Shown here: positions 1-8,736 of the stretch, one piece after another
Position numbering within the stretch: the first letter of the stretch is position 1
Layout: each line of letters begins with the position of its first letter
Assembly (NCBI GenBank): GCA_030849075.1
Contig: JASAOO010003275.1
Coordinates: 1-34,447, forward strand
Direction of reading: 5' to 3'
Origin: Zelonia costaricensis
Taxonomy: Eukaryota; Euglenozoa; Kinetoplastea; Trypanosomatida; Trypanosomatidae
Length of the DNA: 34,447 bases
Made by a program: the position numbers and the translations under genes
Notes under the pieces: generated by a model
The model's input: the letters and a program-made list of their open reading frames with translations, nothing else
The model's database searches: none
What the model was told of the DNA's origin: nothing

Positions 1-630
1 CAAGAGGAACTGCCGACACGCCTGCGTAGGTGCGACACCACAGGAGAAGACAAGAAAGCAGAGGTGGAGTACCCGAGGAGCACAAAGGGGGGAAAAAAGG
101 GAACACGAAGACGAGACAAGAGGGAGGTGCCCGGGGGAGGGAGGTGGAAGAGCGGAAGATGGAGCAACAGGTGGGTTGATGGTGGGCGCGTGTGAGCGGG
201 TCAAGATGGCGAGGAGGGGAGCGGGTGGGGGTGGGCGGCGCGCTTCACACGGACCTTTGCTTTATCTCTGTGAGACGCTCGCCACGGTAGGGAGAGGAGG
301 AGAGGGGGGAGGGGGGGGGTGTGGAGTGAAGTTAGAAATGCACGCACACGTGACGCGCGGCATGGAGAAGGTTCCGTTAGTGGAGAGACGGCATCCGTCC
401 GCGCGCACGTACGTGGAGAAGGTGTATGGGCGAGTGGGCCCCACTCATCCCACCCACACTTCGAAGAGCTCGCAGTGGCTGGCATCATGTAGGGTCAATT
501 CGTTTGATTCACTTCTCTTACTTCATGCCTTCGTCTTCCCATTCTTAGCGGGAGGTGTCCTTGTGACAGAATGCGGGCACGAGGTCACACACCCACACCC
601 ACACACCCACACACGCGGCCGCCCGTACAC
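1..630. other. Intergenic flank downstream of the PPR-like gene
   Basis: No credible gene is seen here. The stretch is purine-rich on the + strand with a G-run near 306-320 and a CA-rich microsatellite at about 586-615, just beyond the stop codon of the minus-strand gene. It should contain the 3' UTR of that gene and perhaps processing signals for the next gene beyond the window. Open frames in it are low in complexity and follow the repeats. Confidence 0.6.
586..615. repeat. CA-rich microsatellite
   Basis: Imperfect (CA)n with CCC interruptions, lying within about 45 bases of the stop codon of the minus-strand gene, so probably in its 3' UTR. Confidence 0.7.
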
Positions 631-2724
631 TCACACACGGTCGTCTGGGGACACGTAGGAGGGTGAGATCCACGAGAAGGGTACCTGCCGCGACAGCCGC
701 GCCGTTGCCGCCTCCTGCTCTGCCTGCTGCAGCGACCACGCGGTCAGACTCACGGAGGTGCCCGCCGACTCCAGAGCTGCGTAGAGGTCGTGCAGACGGT
801 CCTCGTCATGTCTGGCGTCCGCCTCGACGCCTGAGGCCTCCCGGCTTTGCCCGGGCGTGTCTGCTGGACGAGGAGAGGCTGCTGATGCTGCCGTCGCCGC
901 GGCGGACGGCGTCGCACTCTCCCTGTCGAGCGCCATGACAGCGGCCAGCACATCGCGAGCCACCACCGCAGCTGACGTGGCGGTGCTGGTCGTGCGCACC
1001 CCCGCCTCCGGAAGTAGACCGTCGAGTTCCGCCTGCCTCCCTTCTGCTACCGCGAGTGGTGATGTGGTGACCGTCTGCGCGGCAGAGAGCAGCGAGCTCG
1101 TCGGCGCGGCGTCGCTCGCGTGGGCTGCGAGGCGCTGCAGGTGCTCCATTGCCTGCGCGACGGCGGCGTCGCTGCCGTGGACGCCTGCGTCGCCACCCCG
1201 TCCAGCCGCGTCGCCCGCATCAGGAGCAGCGGAGGCGCCGTCCGCAGCGAGCAGCTCACGCAGGAGCGGCGCGGCGACCCCCCACGCGGCGTCGCGCCGA
1301 CTGCGGCGCTGCGCCGCGCGCAGCAGTGCGGCCTGCGCGTCTTCGGTGAAGGCCGTGCGGGGCAGCGAGGCCAGCACCGCCGTCCGCTCGTTCCGCCGCA
1401 CCCGCATCAGCACGTAGAGCACATCCGCGGCGGTGCAGCCTGCGTCCTCGCTCTCCATCATGAAGGCGACCATCGCCGCGGTCGTGCGCGGCCCCCATCG
1501 CACCCCCTTCTCGGCGCAGTAGAAGGACACGGCGAGCTGTATCGTGCGCGAGCTGATCACTTCCTCCGGCACGCGCGGCAGCGTCGCCGACGTGGCCGTG
1601 GCAAGCGCGGCGCCGCGGCCCTTCTGCCAGAACTCCGCGCCGGCTCGCAGCACCTCCCACTTGCGCGTGTGGCGGAGGGTGAGGATGTGGTAGACGAACA
1701 TAGCGTGCACGGCGACCGCCGTGGTGCCGTGGTGCTGGCGCATGTCCTGGCACAGCCGACGCTGCAGCACGATTCCCTTGGACGTCTGCGGGGCGTGCTG
1801 GAGGCGCTGCTGGGCGGGGGTAAGGGAGGGGTGCAACATGCGAGCGAAGACGTCCGCGTCGAAAGGGATGTCGTGCGCCTCCATGTACGCGGCGTAGTGC
1901 AGGGCCTCATCGATCTTGCCAGCGGCCGTGCAGATGTAAACCCACGCGCTGTGCACCGCTGGGCTGAGGTGCTGCTCCTGCTCCACCTTGCGGAAGAGTA
2001 GCGAAGCGGAGGTGAAATAGAACGGGTCGACGGTGCAGTAGTACGCCGCCCAGCAGAGCACATCCCGCAGCACGTCGTCCTCCAACGCGAACTGCTCCTC
2101 GGGTGGCCGCTGCCGCGAGGCGAAGGTGAGGCACTTCATGAAGTCCTCGTACACGACGTGCGGCATCGGGGCCCCGCTGTGGCAGAGGACATCGGAGAAG
2201 AGGAACCGGTAGTCGTGCTCCATGATGGTGCGCAGGGTGTCGTGGTACGGCGTGCTGAGGGCGATCTCGCGGAGTGCCTCATACGGGGGACTGCGCCACA
2301 GCTCCTCCTTGCTGGGCAGGTAGCGCTCGATGCGGAGGACCGGTGAGGCGCTCGGAGCTGCGTCAGCGGCCGAGGGCGAGGCAGCATCACCGCGGCGCCC
2401 CGTCGCGGTGCTGCGCTGCACGTGGCGCGGCAGATCTCGCAGCCAGCGCCTTGGCAGGCCGCCGCTCCGTTCCGCTGAGTAGAGGTCCGCCGCAGCGGGG
2501 CTCGCCGAGAAGCCGTACGGGACCTCCGGCAGGGCGGCAGACCAGTCCACCACCGACGACGAGGGCTGCTGCTGCAGCGGCGGCGGCGGCATTGTTGTGG
2601 AGGACGAGTCGAAGGCACGCTGCGTGCGGAGCGCTACGTCTGGCAGACGTGTGCGTGCCGTGCTCCAGCGGAGACACGTGACGGGTGGCATCCGGCATAC
2701 GAGCCTGCGTATGCTTGCGTGCAT
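631..2724 (-). CDS. Probable mitochondrial PPR-like protein
   Basis: A 697-aa intron-free frame ending in TGA. The first ~40 residues are Arg-rich with almost no acidic residues, which fits a mitochondrial targeting presequence. Residues about 256-290 (VHSAWVYICTAAGKIDEAL, then YMEAHDIPFD) match the spacing of a pentatricopeptide repeat: two helices with the A/G-K-x-x-x-A-L turn and a terminal P-x-D. Further helical stretches at about 220-250 and 390-450 may be diverged repeats. The C-terminal third (about 500-650) is Ala/Ser/Thr-rich and probably disordered. PPR proteins bind organellar RNA, and in trypanosomatids many belong to mitoribosomes or RNA-processing complexes. Which complex this one joins cannot be told. 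Methionines at 12 and 45 are alternative starts, but the first Met keeps the whole presequence and lies about 10 bases from a plausible splice acceptor. The coding call is firm and the PPR assignment moderate. Confidence 0.82.
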   Translation of the reverse strand: MHASIRRLVCRMPPVTCLRWSTARTRLPDVALRTQRAFDSSSTTMPPPPLQQQPSSSVVDWSAALPEVPYGFSASPAAADLYSAERSGGLPRRWLRDLPRHVQRSTATGRRGDAASPSAADAAPSASPVLRIERYLPSKEELWRSPPYEALREIALSTPYHDTLRTIMEHDYRFLFSDVLCHSGAPMPHVVYEDFMKCLTFASRQRPPEEQFALEDDVLRDVLCWAAYYCTVDPFYFTSASLLFRKVEQEQHLSPAVHSAWVYICTAAGKIDEALHYAAYMEAHDIPFDADVFARMLHPSLTPAQQRLQHAPQTSKGIVLQRRLCQDMRQHHGTTAVAVHAMFVYHILTLRHTRKWEVLRAGAEFWQKGRGAALATATSATLPRVPEEVISSRTIQLAVSFYCAEKGVRWGPRTTAAMVAFMMESEDAGCTAADVLYVLMRVRRNERTAVLASLPRTAFTEDAQAALLRAAQRRSRRDAAWGVAAPLLRELLAADGASAAPDAGDAAGRGGDAGVHGSDAAVAQAMEHLQRLAAHASDAAPTSSLLSAAQTVTTSPLAVAEGRQAELDGLLPEAGVRTTSTATSAAVVARDVLAAVMALDRESATPSAAATAASAASPRPADTPGQSREASGVEADARHDEDRLHDLYAALESAGTSVSLTAWSLQQAEQEAATARLSRQVPFSWISPSYVSPDDRV

Positions 2725-2734
2725 CGTGGTGTAC

Positions 2735-2775
2735 CTATAGGTGGCAGGAGGAGGTGATAAGGGGGGGGGGGTGAT
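2735..2775 (-). promoter_or_regulatory. Candidate trans-splice acceptor for the PPR-like gene
   Basis: Read on the minus strand, a C-rich pyrimidine tract (complement of about 2741-2775) leads to an AG at 2735-2736, only 10 bases before the ATG at 2724. A second possible tract and AG lie further upstream (complement of about 2812-2875) and would give a 5' UTR of roughly 90 bases. The choice between them is not settled by the sequence. Confidence 0.4.
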
Positions 2776-3627
2776 GGCTGCTGCTCGACCGTTCTCCAGA
2801 GCATGCTGCTCTTCTTGTTAATCAAACGTGAAGGTGAGAGGTGATGATGGGAAGGGGGGGGGGGGGGGAAGGATGGCGACGCGCCACACGTGCACTCATG
2901 GCTTTTAGGAACGTTGACGACGGACCGGTTCTTTCCATCGCTGTCTCTCTCGCTCTCACGCCGTCCAGCCAGTGCCTGAAGACCGTCGTTGACGGGCGCC
3001 GCATGTCACCATGATGAAGGTCACCAGTTTCTTCTTCTCTCGTCGTCCTTGCTTTGTGTTTTGTTTTCTTCTCCGCGTATTGAGGAATTTTGACGGAGTG
3101 GCAGGCGGCGGTAACACGTGTTCATCTCTTGCGCGCGCGCAGACGCGCGATCGGGAAGCATTAGTTTCGCTTCCGTGTTCTTCTCCGTACCTCTGCCAGA
3201 CCTCTCCCGCACCCTCGTCACACCAATCTCCGCGCTCCGTCCACATTGTGCCTCCTCTTTAGTTGGCCCCTCGGCCATCTCGACGCAGGAGAGATGCTGG
3301 TGCATCCGCGAGGTCACCAGACGCATCGTGGCGCGTACGCCATCCAAATACCATGTACGAGAGGAGCGGCCGTGGGAGAGAGAGGGGGCTTGCATCACGA
3401 GCACCGGAGGGGGGGGGGACATGAAGGAAACACCGTGGTAGGGGATGGGAGGGGGAGGGGAGTGGGGAGGCGTTGGCGTGTGAGGACGGTGGACGAAGGA
3501 GTTGAATCCTGTGAAAGGCAGAGGAGAAGAAGAGGAAGGAAAGAAAAGGACAAAAAACGGAGCAAGCGACGGCGAGTGACGGAAATAAAAGGCAGAAAGA
3601 AAAGACTCAAATGCCGCGTGGTTGGGC

Positions 3628-3647
3628 GTGTGTGTGTGTGTGTGTGT
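3628..3647. repeat. (GT)n microsatellite
   Basis: Uninterrupted GT dinucleotides on the + strand, followed by imperfect GT/TT. Confidence 0.85.
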
Positions 3648-3892
3648 TTGTGTTTGAGATCGCCGGGCACATCAGCGAGGGAAACGAAGAAGTCTGCAAG
3701 GCAACGGGGAAGGAGGAGGCGCTTCTACAAGACGGCGAGAGAAGCGAAGAACAACACAACACAGAAGGGGAATCACCAAACGAACCAAGCACGTGAGCGA
3801 GACAAGAGGAGGAAGAAGCTAAACGGCGCTGAGGGGTAAGGTGGGGAGGGGAAGTAGTGGCGGCCTTAGATCAGACATCTGCGAAGCGCTCC

Positions 3893-3911
3893 CACACACA
3901 CACACACACAC
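3893..3911. repeat. (CA)n microsatellite
   Basis: Uninterrupted CA dinucleotides on the + strand in the spacer. Confidence 0.85.
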
Positions 3912-4323
3912 GTGCAGGTAGGCAAACGCCTGGACGCTTCCTCTACCGCGTGTCGAGATGACTCGTGGCGAGTCAGAGAGGGAGTAGAGAAGAAGAAAGA
4001 AAAAAAAGAAGGAGGAAGCACGAAAGCGAAACAAGGGGGGGCTGTTACCGCGCCTCCCGTGAAACTGGAAAGGGGAAGTGGTAGGGTGAGTGCGTGTGTG
4101 TGCGTGTGGGGCGGGGTCGGATGTGGGGGGGGGGGGCGGAGGGAGGGAGGGGAGCACAGAGCCCTCCACCACGTCTCTTGTCTCGCTGGCTTCCCTCCTG
4201 CACTCTCCTGCCTCCCCCCTTTCCCTGCATACGTGCGCACGCACACCCGATCGCGCATCTCAGTCACAGCAAACCCACTTGAACCCTCCCTGTTCACGTT
4301 GGCCGCTTCGCACTGTGCCCTCC

Positions 4324-4361
<38 letters not shown>

Positions 4362-4382
4362 AACACACACACACACACACAC
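4324..4382. repeat. (CA)n microsatellite, 59 bases
   Basis: The longest CA tract in this spacer, broken by two AA interruptions. It accounts for the His/Thr-rich open frames that cross it. Confidence 0.9.
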
Positions 4383-4771
4383 GAAGCGAAGAAGCTCATG
4401 CGTGGGTGCCGAGCAATATATTTAGGGGGAGAGAGAGAACAGGGAAGTCGAGGCCGGCGTGGAGGGAAGTGAAGAGAGACAGAGAGTCCCAGTTCTTTAT
4501 TGCCTGCCCCGCCCCTTCGTTCCCCGGTCGCTCACTGAGAGATGGAACTCGTTAGCGGTGCGGCGCCGTCCGTGTCGTTCACACTCGCTGATCGGAAAGG
4601 AACGTAAACGTCACTGGAGATCAAGCAGAAACTTGAGCATATTACACACACACACACAGAGAACAGAAACAGAAGCATCTCGCGAAAAGGTCGACGAGTA
4701 GATGCATTACTGCATCCCGCTCATCACTCGCAAGCGTCTGCCCGCCTTCGAGTTTCTTTTGTTTGTGTGTT

Positions 4772-5806
4772 CTACTCGAAGTTCAGCACGTCCGCGGTCT
4801 CCGTGTCGTGCGTGCGCAGACGCACCTCCAGCAGGTCGTCCCACTGCACGTCGCCCTTCTCCTTCGCGTCGGCTGCCGGGGTCAGCACCAGCATCGTCGG
4901 CACACCGTTCAGCTGCAGCGTCTTGTGCGTTCGGTACGGGAAGGCCGGGTTGCCAAGGTAGGCGGGCCGCTCCACCGGGAGCTGCAAGAAGAAGGCGTTC
5001 GCGTCACCGTACTTTCCGCGCAGCTCTGCGAAGCGCGCCGCCACGTTCACCTTCGCCGGGATGCAGTGCGGGCACCACGACGCCCCCGTCGTCGGGTCCG
5101 TCGAACCGGTGAGGAAGATGATGAGGGCGAGCGGCTGCTTGCCGTGCTGCTCCAGCAGCCGCTTCGCAATCGTCGTGAGCTCCGCGTCGAGCTGAAGCGG
5201 ATAGCGCAGTGAGAAGATCGTCGTGCCGTTCACGGGCCCCACGGCGGTTTGAGCCGGTGCCTGCAGCTGGGCGAGGTAGTCCTTGCGGGCCTGCGTCTCC
5301 TCCGCCGCCGGGCCGCGGTTGACAGGGGTCCACTTCGGCATTTCCTTGAAGATGCGCAGCGTCTTGACGTACTTGCTCTGGTCCGTGGTGAAGCGGTGGT
5401 AGACGCCGGCCGGGACGACGAGGCAGTCGCCCGGCTTCGAGAGCACGCGAATCCAGCGGTCATGGGGGTCGCGAATGTCGAAGTAGCCTTGCCCCTCCAG
5501 GATGAGGCGCACCTCATCGTCTTCGTGGATGTGCTCGATAAAGTGCTGCTCCGCCAGCGACTCGAACTTCTCCTCGCCGAGGTTGGCCGGGCTGAGGGTC
5601 ACGACGTCGTAGCTGCTGTAGTTCAGCTTCTGCAGCAGCGGCTTGATGAAGGCCTCGAGGTCGTCGCTCACCTCGGCCGGGTTGAAGTGGCGATAAAAGA
5701 CACCGGCTTCCCCGAGCACCTCGTAGGTGCCGGGCTCGTTGGGGGTGAGGCGGTTCTCATCGCGGCGGTCCGCGACCTCCTCCGGCATGTACCAGCAGTC
5801 CGTCAT
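4772..5806 (-). CDS. Acireductone dioxygenase fused to a TXNDC17/TRP14-like thioredoxin-fold domain
   Basis: A 344-aa protein with two joined enzymes. Residues about 1-185 are an acireductone dioxygenase cupin. The metal ligands are visible as HIHEDDE (His92, His94, Glu98) and VYH (His137), with the PxGDCLVVPAG turn at about 125-134. The family oxidises the acireductone of the methionine salvage pathway: with Fe2+ it gives 2-keto-4-methylthiobutyrate and formate. Residues about 195-344 match TXNDC17/TRP14: FLTGSTDPTTGASW, then CPHC (Cys245, Cys248), and the cis-proline motif GVPT at about 301-304. The start at 5806 is preferred because a strong trans-splice acceptor lies at 5901-5902, while Met codons further upstream (frame open to 6175) are outside the mature mRNA and encode non-homologous low-complexity sequence. 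No signal peptide is seen, so it is probably cytosolic. I infer that the thiol domain acts on or near the dioxygenase. Both domain calls are strong. Confidence 0.93.
   Translation of the reverse strand: MTDCWYMPEEVADRRDENRLTPNEPGTYEVLGEAGVFYRHFNPAEVSDDLEAFIKPLLQKLNYSSYDVVTLSPANLGEEKFESLAEQHFIEHIHEDDEVRLILEGQGYFDIRDPHDRWIRVLSKPGDCLVVPAGVYHRFTTDQSKYVKTLRIFKEMPKWTPVNRGPAAEETQARKDYLAQLQAPAQTAVGPVNGTTIFSLRYPLQLDAELTTIAKRLLEQHGKQPLALIIFLTGSTDPTTGASWCPHCIPAKVNVAARFAELRGKYGDANAFFLQLPVERPAYLGNPAFPYRTHKTLQLNGVPTMLVLTPAADAKEKGDVQWDDLLEVRLRTHDTETADVLNFE
5063..5077 (-). other. CPHC redox active site of the thioredoxin-fold domain
   Basis: Codons for Trp-Cys-Pro-His-Cys, residues 244-248 of the fusion protein. 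TRP14/TXNDC17 proteins usually have CPDC here and tryparedoxins CPPC. CPHC is the dipeptide arrangement known from bacterial DsbA. Confidence 0.9.
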
Positions 5807-5900
5807 GGCGACGCGTGTGATGGGGTGAGAGAGAGTTGTGTATGTGCAGGGGCGACCGCGAGCGGGTAGTCGAGAAAGAGGCTCCCTTCGAGATGGACAG

Positions 5901-5931
5901 CTGAGGAAAGAAAGAGAAAGAAGAAGATGGG
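5901..5931 (-). promoter_or_regulatory. Polypyrimidine tract and spliced-leader acceptor for the fusion enzyme
   Basis: On the minus strand a nearly pure C/T tract of about 25 bases (complement of 5903-5931) ends directly in AG (5901-5902). This is the classic trypanosomatid trans-splicing signal. It gives a 5' UTR of about 94 bases before the ATG at 5806 and is the cleanest such site in the window. Confidence 0.75.
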
Positions 5932-7259
5932 AGGCGCGCGTGCGGGTTGCCGATGGTGAAGTGGGATGTTGAAGTGGTGTGCTTGGTCGTTGGGTAACGT
6001 GGAGTGAAACCTGCTCGGTACACGTACAGGAGAGAGGGGAGGGGAGGAGGGGAGGAGGGGAGTGACGAATCGCGGGGGGGGAGGGGGAGGGGCTCGCTTT
6101 GCTGGGAAGGCAGGTGGAGTGGTACTCGAGGGGGACGAAGAGGCCGCAAGCCGGCGCACGCGAGGACACCCGCACGTGCGGCGGTCACAAGACCCGCGCC
6201 ACGCATCGGCGGTGCCTCGAGAGATGCAAGCAGAAAAAAAAGAAAAAAAGCAGCGCACGGCCGTGTGTGTCGGTTGGGGTGGACTCCTCATTGGGGGAGG
6301 GGGGTCTCGAGCCGGCGGCTCTCGTCTCCCCCTCCAGTGCCCAGCAGCTCCCTTCCGTTTAGCTGGCGAACCGCCGTGCGCGCTCAAGTCGTCTCTTTCG
6401 TTTACGTGACTCCGCAGTTTTCTGTTTTTTTTTTGTTCGTGCATGTTCTGTGTATGCGTATGTAAAGTTGGTGCCGGGGAGGCGAAATGTCCGACACGGA
6501 CGTGGTGGCGCATGTGGGGGGGGGGAGAGAAGGGGAACAGAGGTTCAAACGAGCTCGATGAGCCCGTAACGTGCAGGAGGAGGAAGGGGGGGGGGGCAGC
6601 GATGGTGAAAGGCGCGCGCGGGGCCGGCGGTGGATGCCGTGACCGAGACGAAGGAGAACGCAAGAGAAGAACCGAAGATTCGGGGCGCCTGAGGAAGGAG
6701 AGGGGACAGTAGAGACTGCAGCGACCTGCTCCATCGACCCCGCACACAACTCCGCCGACACGCATCACGTACGCCCGAGAACGGTGAGGTGAGGTGGCGC
6801 GCTGATGGCACGCGCAAGACCCCCCTCCCCCCATTCACACCCATACACACAAGCATACACACACATACCCGCCGACACTCCCCCCCCTCTCCCCCACGCA
6901 GAGACGGGAGAAAAAGAAAAAAAGGTGCTCATAAGAGCTGTGGTGTCTGCCACGGCCCCTGCCCACGCAGCCTTCCAGACACAAGCAAGCAAACACACAC
7001 ACACACACCCACAAAAACGAAGAACTGCTCAGTATGCAGACATCAACAGCCATGCTCAAGACCAAACACGCCTACACGTATGTCTATATCGGTGGATGCG
7101 CCACTTCTTCTGCCCCCTCGCACTTGTCTGTGCGCTTGAGGCCCGCGCCGACCCCCGCCCTTCTCCCTGTCGTTCTTCCTTCTGCACGAGAGGGCGAGAA
7201 GCAAGCACACATGTATGCGTGTGCTGCAGGGGAGGGAAGAAGGCTGGCGGAGCGGTGGG

Positions 7260-7570
7260 CGAGTGCGGTGGAGAGTAATACTATGACCCACATGGATTCT
7301 CGCGGATGGCCGGTCCAAGGGGTGGGTGGGGGGTGGGGCGGGGTGAGTATACCGTGCGGGTCTGAGCAGGTGCGGGTTGTGTGCCGAGGCAGATGAGTCC
7401 CCATCGGTGCACCTTCATAGCTCTGCACACATACACCGATCACCGACACAAAGACTTGGCTGTAGCGCTTCTCCGTGAAGTGTAACGTGGTGCATTCAGA
7501 CGGTCGCAGCGCCGTCGCACAGCCACCGCACCACAGGCACACACATACACACCAGTCCAGCGCGCCGCTC
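7260..7570. other. Complex-sequence island in spacer, possible degenerate retroposon remnant
   Basis: This stretch differs from its surroundings: apart from one G-rich patch (7318-7342) it lacks simple repeats and has mixed composition, yet holds no credible coding frame. Leishmania 3' UTRs often carry SIDER-type extinct retroposons of this size range. I cannot align it to a consensus from the sequence alone, so the identity is only a suggestion. Confidence 0.25.
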
Positions 7571-7816
7571 CATCCACACCACGCTTAGCCTCCCCCCTCT
7601 CCCCACATACACGAGTGCACGTGCACACAGCTCGCACTTTCGCGCGGTGGATCGTTACTTTCCATCCTTCCGTTTCATCAAAGGCTCTGCGACGGCGCGG
7701 AGATGAGCGGCAGTGGCAGAGCAGCACCGGGCGGAGTGCGCGCGTCACGTCGAAGGAGACGAAGGACGCTGCTCGAGGCTCGAGCGGAAAAGAGGATGAC
7801 TGAGTGCGGACACCAC

Positions 7817-7882
7817 GACACACCCACACACACGCACACACACACACACACACGCACCAACACACTTACACAAACACACGCA
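7817..7882. repeat. (CA)n microsatellite, imperfect
   Basis: CA dinucleotides with CG and TA interruptions across about 66 bases on the + strand. Confidence 0.85.
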
Positions 7883-8013
7883 AAGCAAGTACACGAGAGG
7901 TGGGGCAGAGGGAAAGGGGGAAGGGGCGCGTGTATAGCCTGTTCGCAGATGGTTCGCTGAGCAAAGAAGTGTGGAGGAGATGGAGACAACACAATGAAGA
8001 AAGAAAGCACGCA

Positions 8014-8060
8014 GACACACAACACACAGCACACAACACAACACACACACACACACACAC
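8014..8060. repeat. (CA)n microsatellite, imperfect
   Basis: CA/ACAA dinucleotide-rich stretch ending in a clean (CA)n. Confidence 0.85.
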
Positions 8061-8274
8061 CTGCGCGCGATCACCGCGAGGGAGCCACAACAGAAGAGAG
8101 TGGAAGAGAGCGTAAGGGCCGCGCTGATCACACACGGGTGGGGAAAGGGAGGGGGATGGAGGAGATCGAGGAGGGGCAGGTTGGGCCACGTACCGATCGC
8201 ATGGTCGCACAGGGTGATGAGGGGGGGGGGGAAGCCAGCACTCGTACGCACACGTATGCACAGAAACAGACAGA

Positions 8275-8296
8275 GACACACACACACACACACACA
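8275..8296. repeat. (CA)n microsatellite
   Basis: Clean CA dinucleotides following an (ACAG)-rich lead-in. Confidence 0.85.
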
Positions 8297-8736
8297 GAGA
8301 CGCAGACACGCATGAACGCAGATCGAGCAGGAGGGAGGGTGGGAGGGTGATTCGGTTAAGCGTAGAATAGGCGACTGATTACGTATCAGGGGAGGGGGGT
8401 ATGGGGAAGGATCGAGGGCACACAAGCACGTCTTGGAGGGTAGCACATCGCGAAGAAAATGTGGGAGGAAAATGCAGCACGAGGCACTCAACATAAAGAG
8501 GCACATGTAACAGACACACATGCACATACACACAATCAAACTTGCACAATCAAACACGCGCACACACTCAAGAACAAGGTTATCAGAGACAGCGCACATG
8601 ACACACACAGAAACTCACACACACACACATATATAGAAGACTGATGAGATCCAGTTGCGACATCGCGGCAGCGTGGCACGGAGGCGCGATCGTTGTCGGG
8701 CACTTCGTGTGCGTCGCCGCGGCTGCCGTTGCGAGT

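Larger units (their letters stand above)
2776..4771. other. Intergenic spacer between fusion enzyme and PPR-like gene
   Basis: About 2 kb with no supported gene. It contains G-runs near 2857-2873, 3411-3419 and 4124-4137, a (GT)n at 3628-3647, a (CA)n at 3893-3911, a long (CA)n at 4324-4382, and a T-rich stretch on the + strand at about 3020-3080. It probably contains the 3' UTR of the acireductone dioxygenase fusion gene and the splicing region of the PPR-like gene. Confidence 0.6.
5932..8736. other. Intergenic spacer between giant kinase and fusion enzyme
   Basis: About 2.8 kb without a supported gene. It holds CA microsatellites (7817-7882, 8014-8060, 8275-8296 and scattered CA between 8510 and 8630), G-runs near 6514-6523 and 6586-6595, C-runs on the + strand at about 6818-6900, a T-run near 6424-6434, and a stretch of more complex sequence at about 7260-7570 that is not simple repeat. 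Most of it is presumably the 3' UTR of the giant kinase. Confidence 0.6.

Noticed and set aside
4702..5112. Plus-strand open frames opposite the fusion enzyme
   Set aside because: They overlap a gene with identifiable catalytic residues on the minus strand and encode Arg/Pro-rich shadow sequence.
5807..6175. N-terminal extension of the fusion enzyme (open frame adding 123 residues)
   Set aside because: It lies largely upstream of a strong polypyrimidine-AG splice acceptor at 5901-5902, encodes low-complexity Ser/Pro/Leu sequence, and has no similarity to acireductone dioxygenase. The start at 5806 fits the family.
7745..8608. 287-codon minus-strand open frame
   Set aside because: Cys-Val-Cys repeats result directly from the CA microsatellites it crosses.
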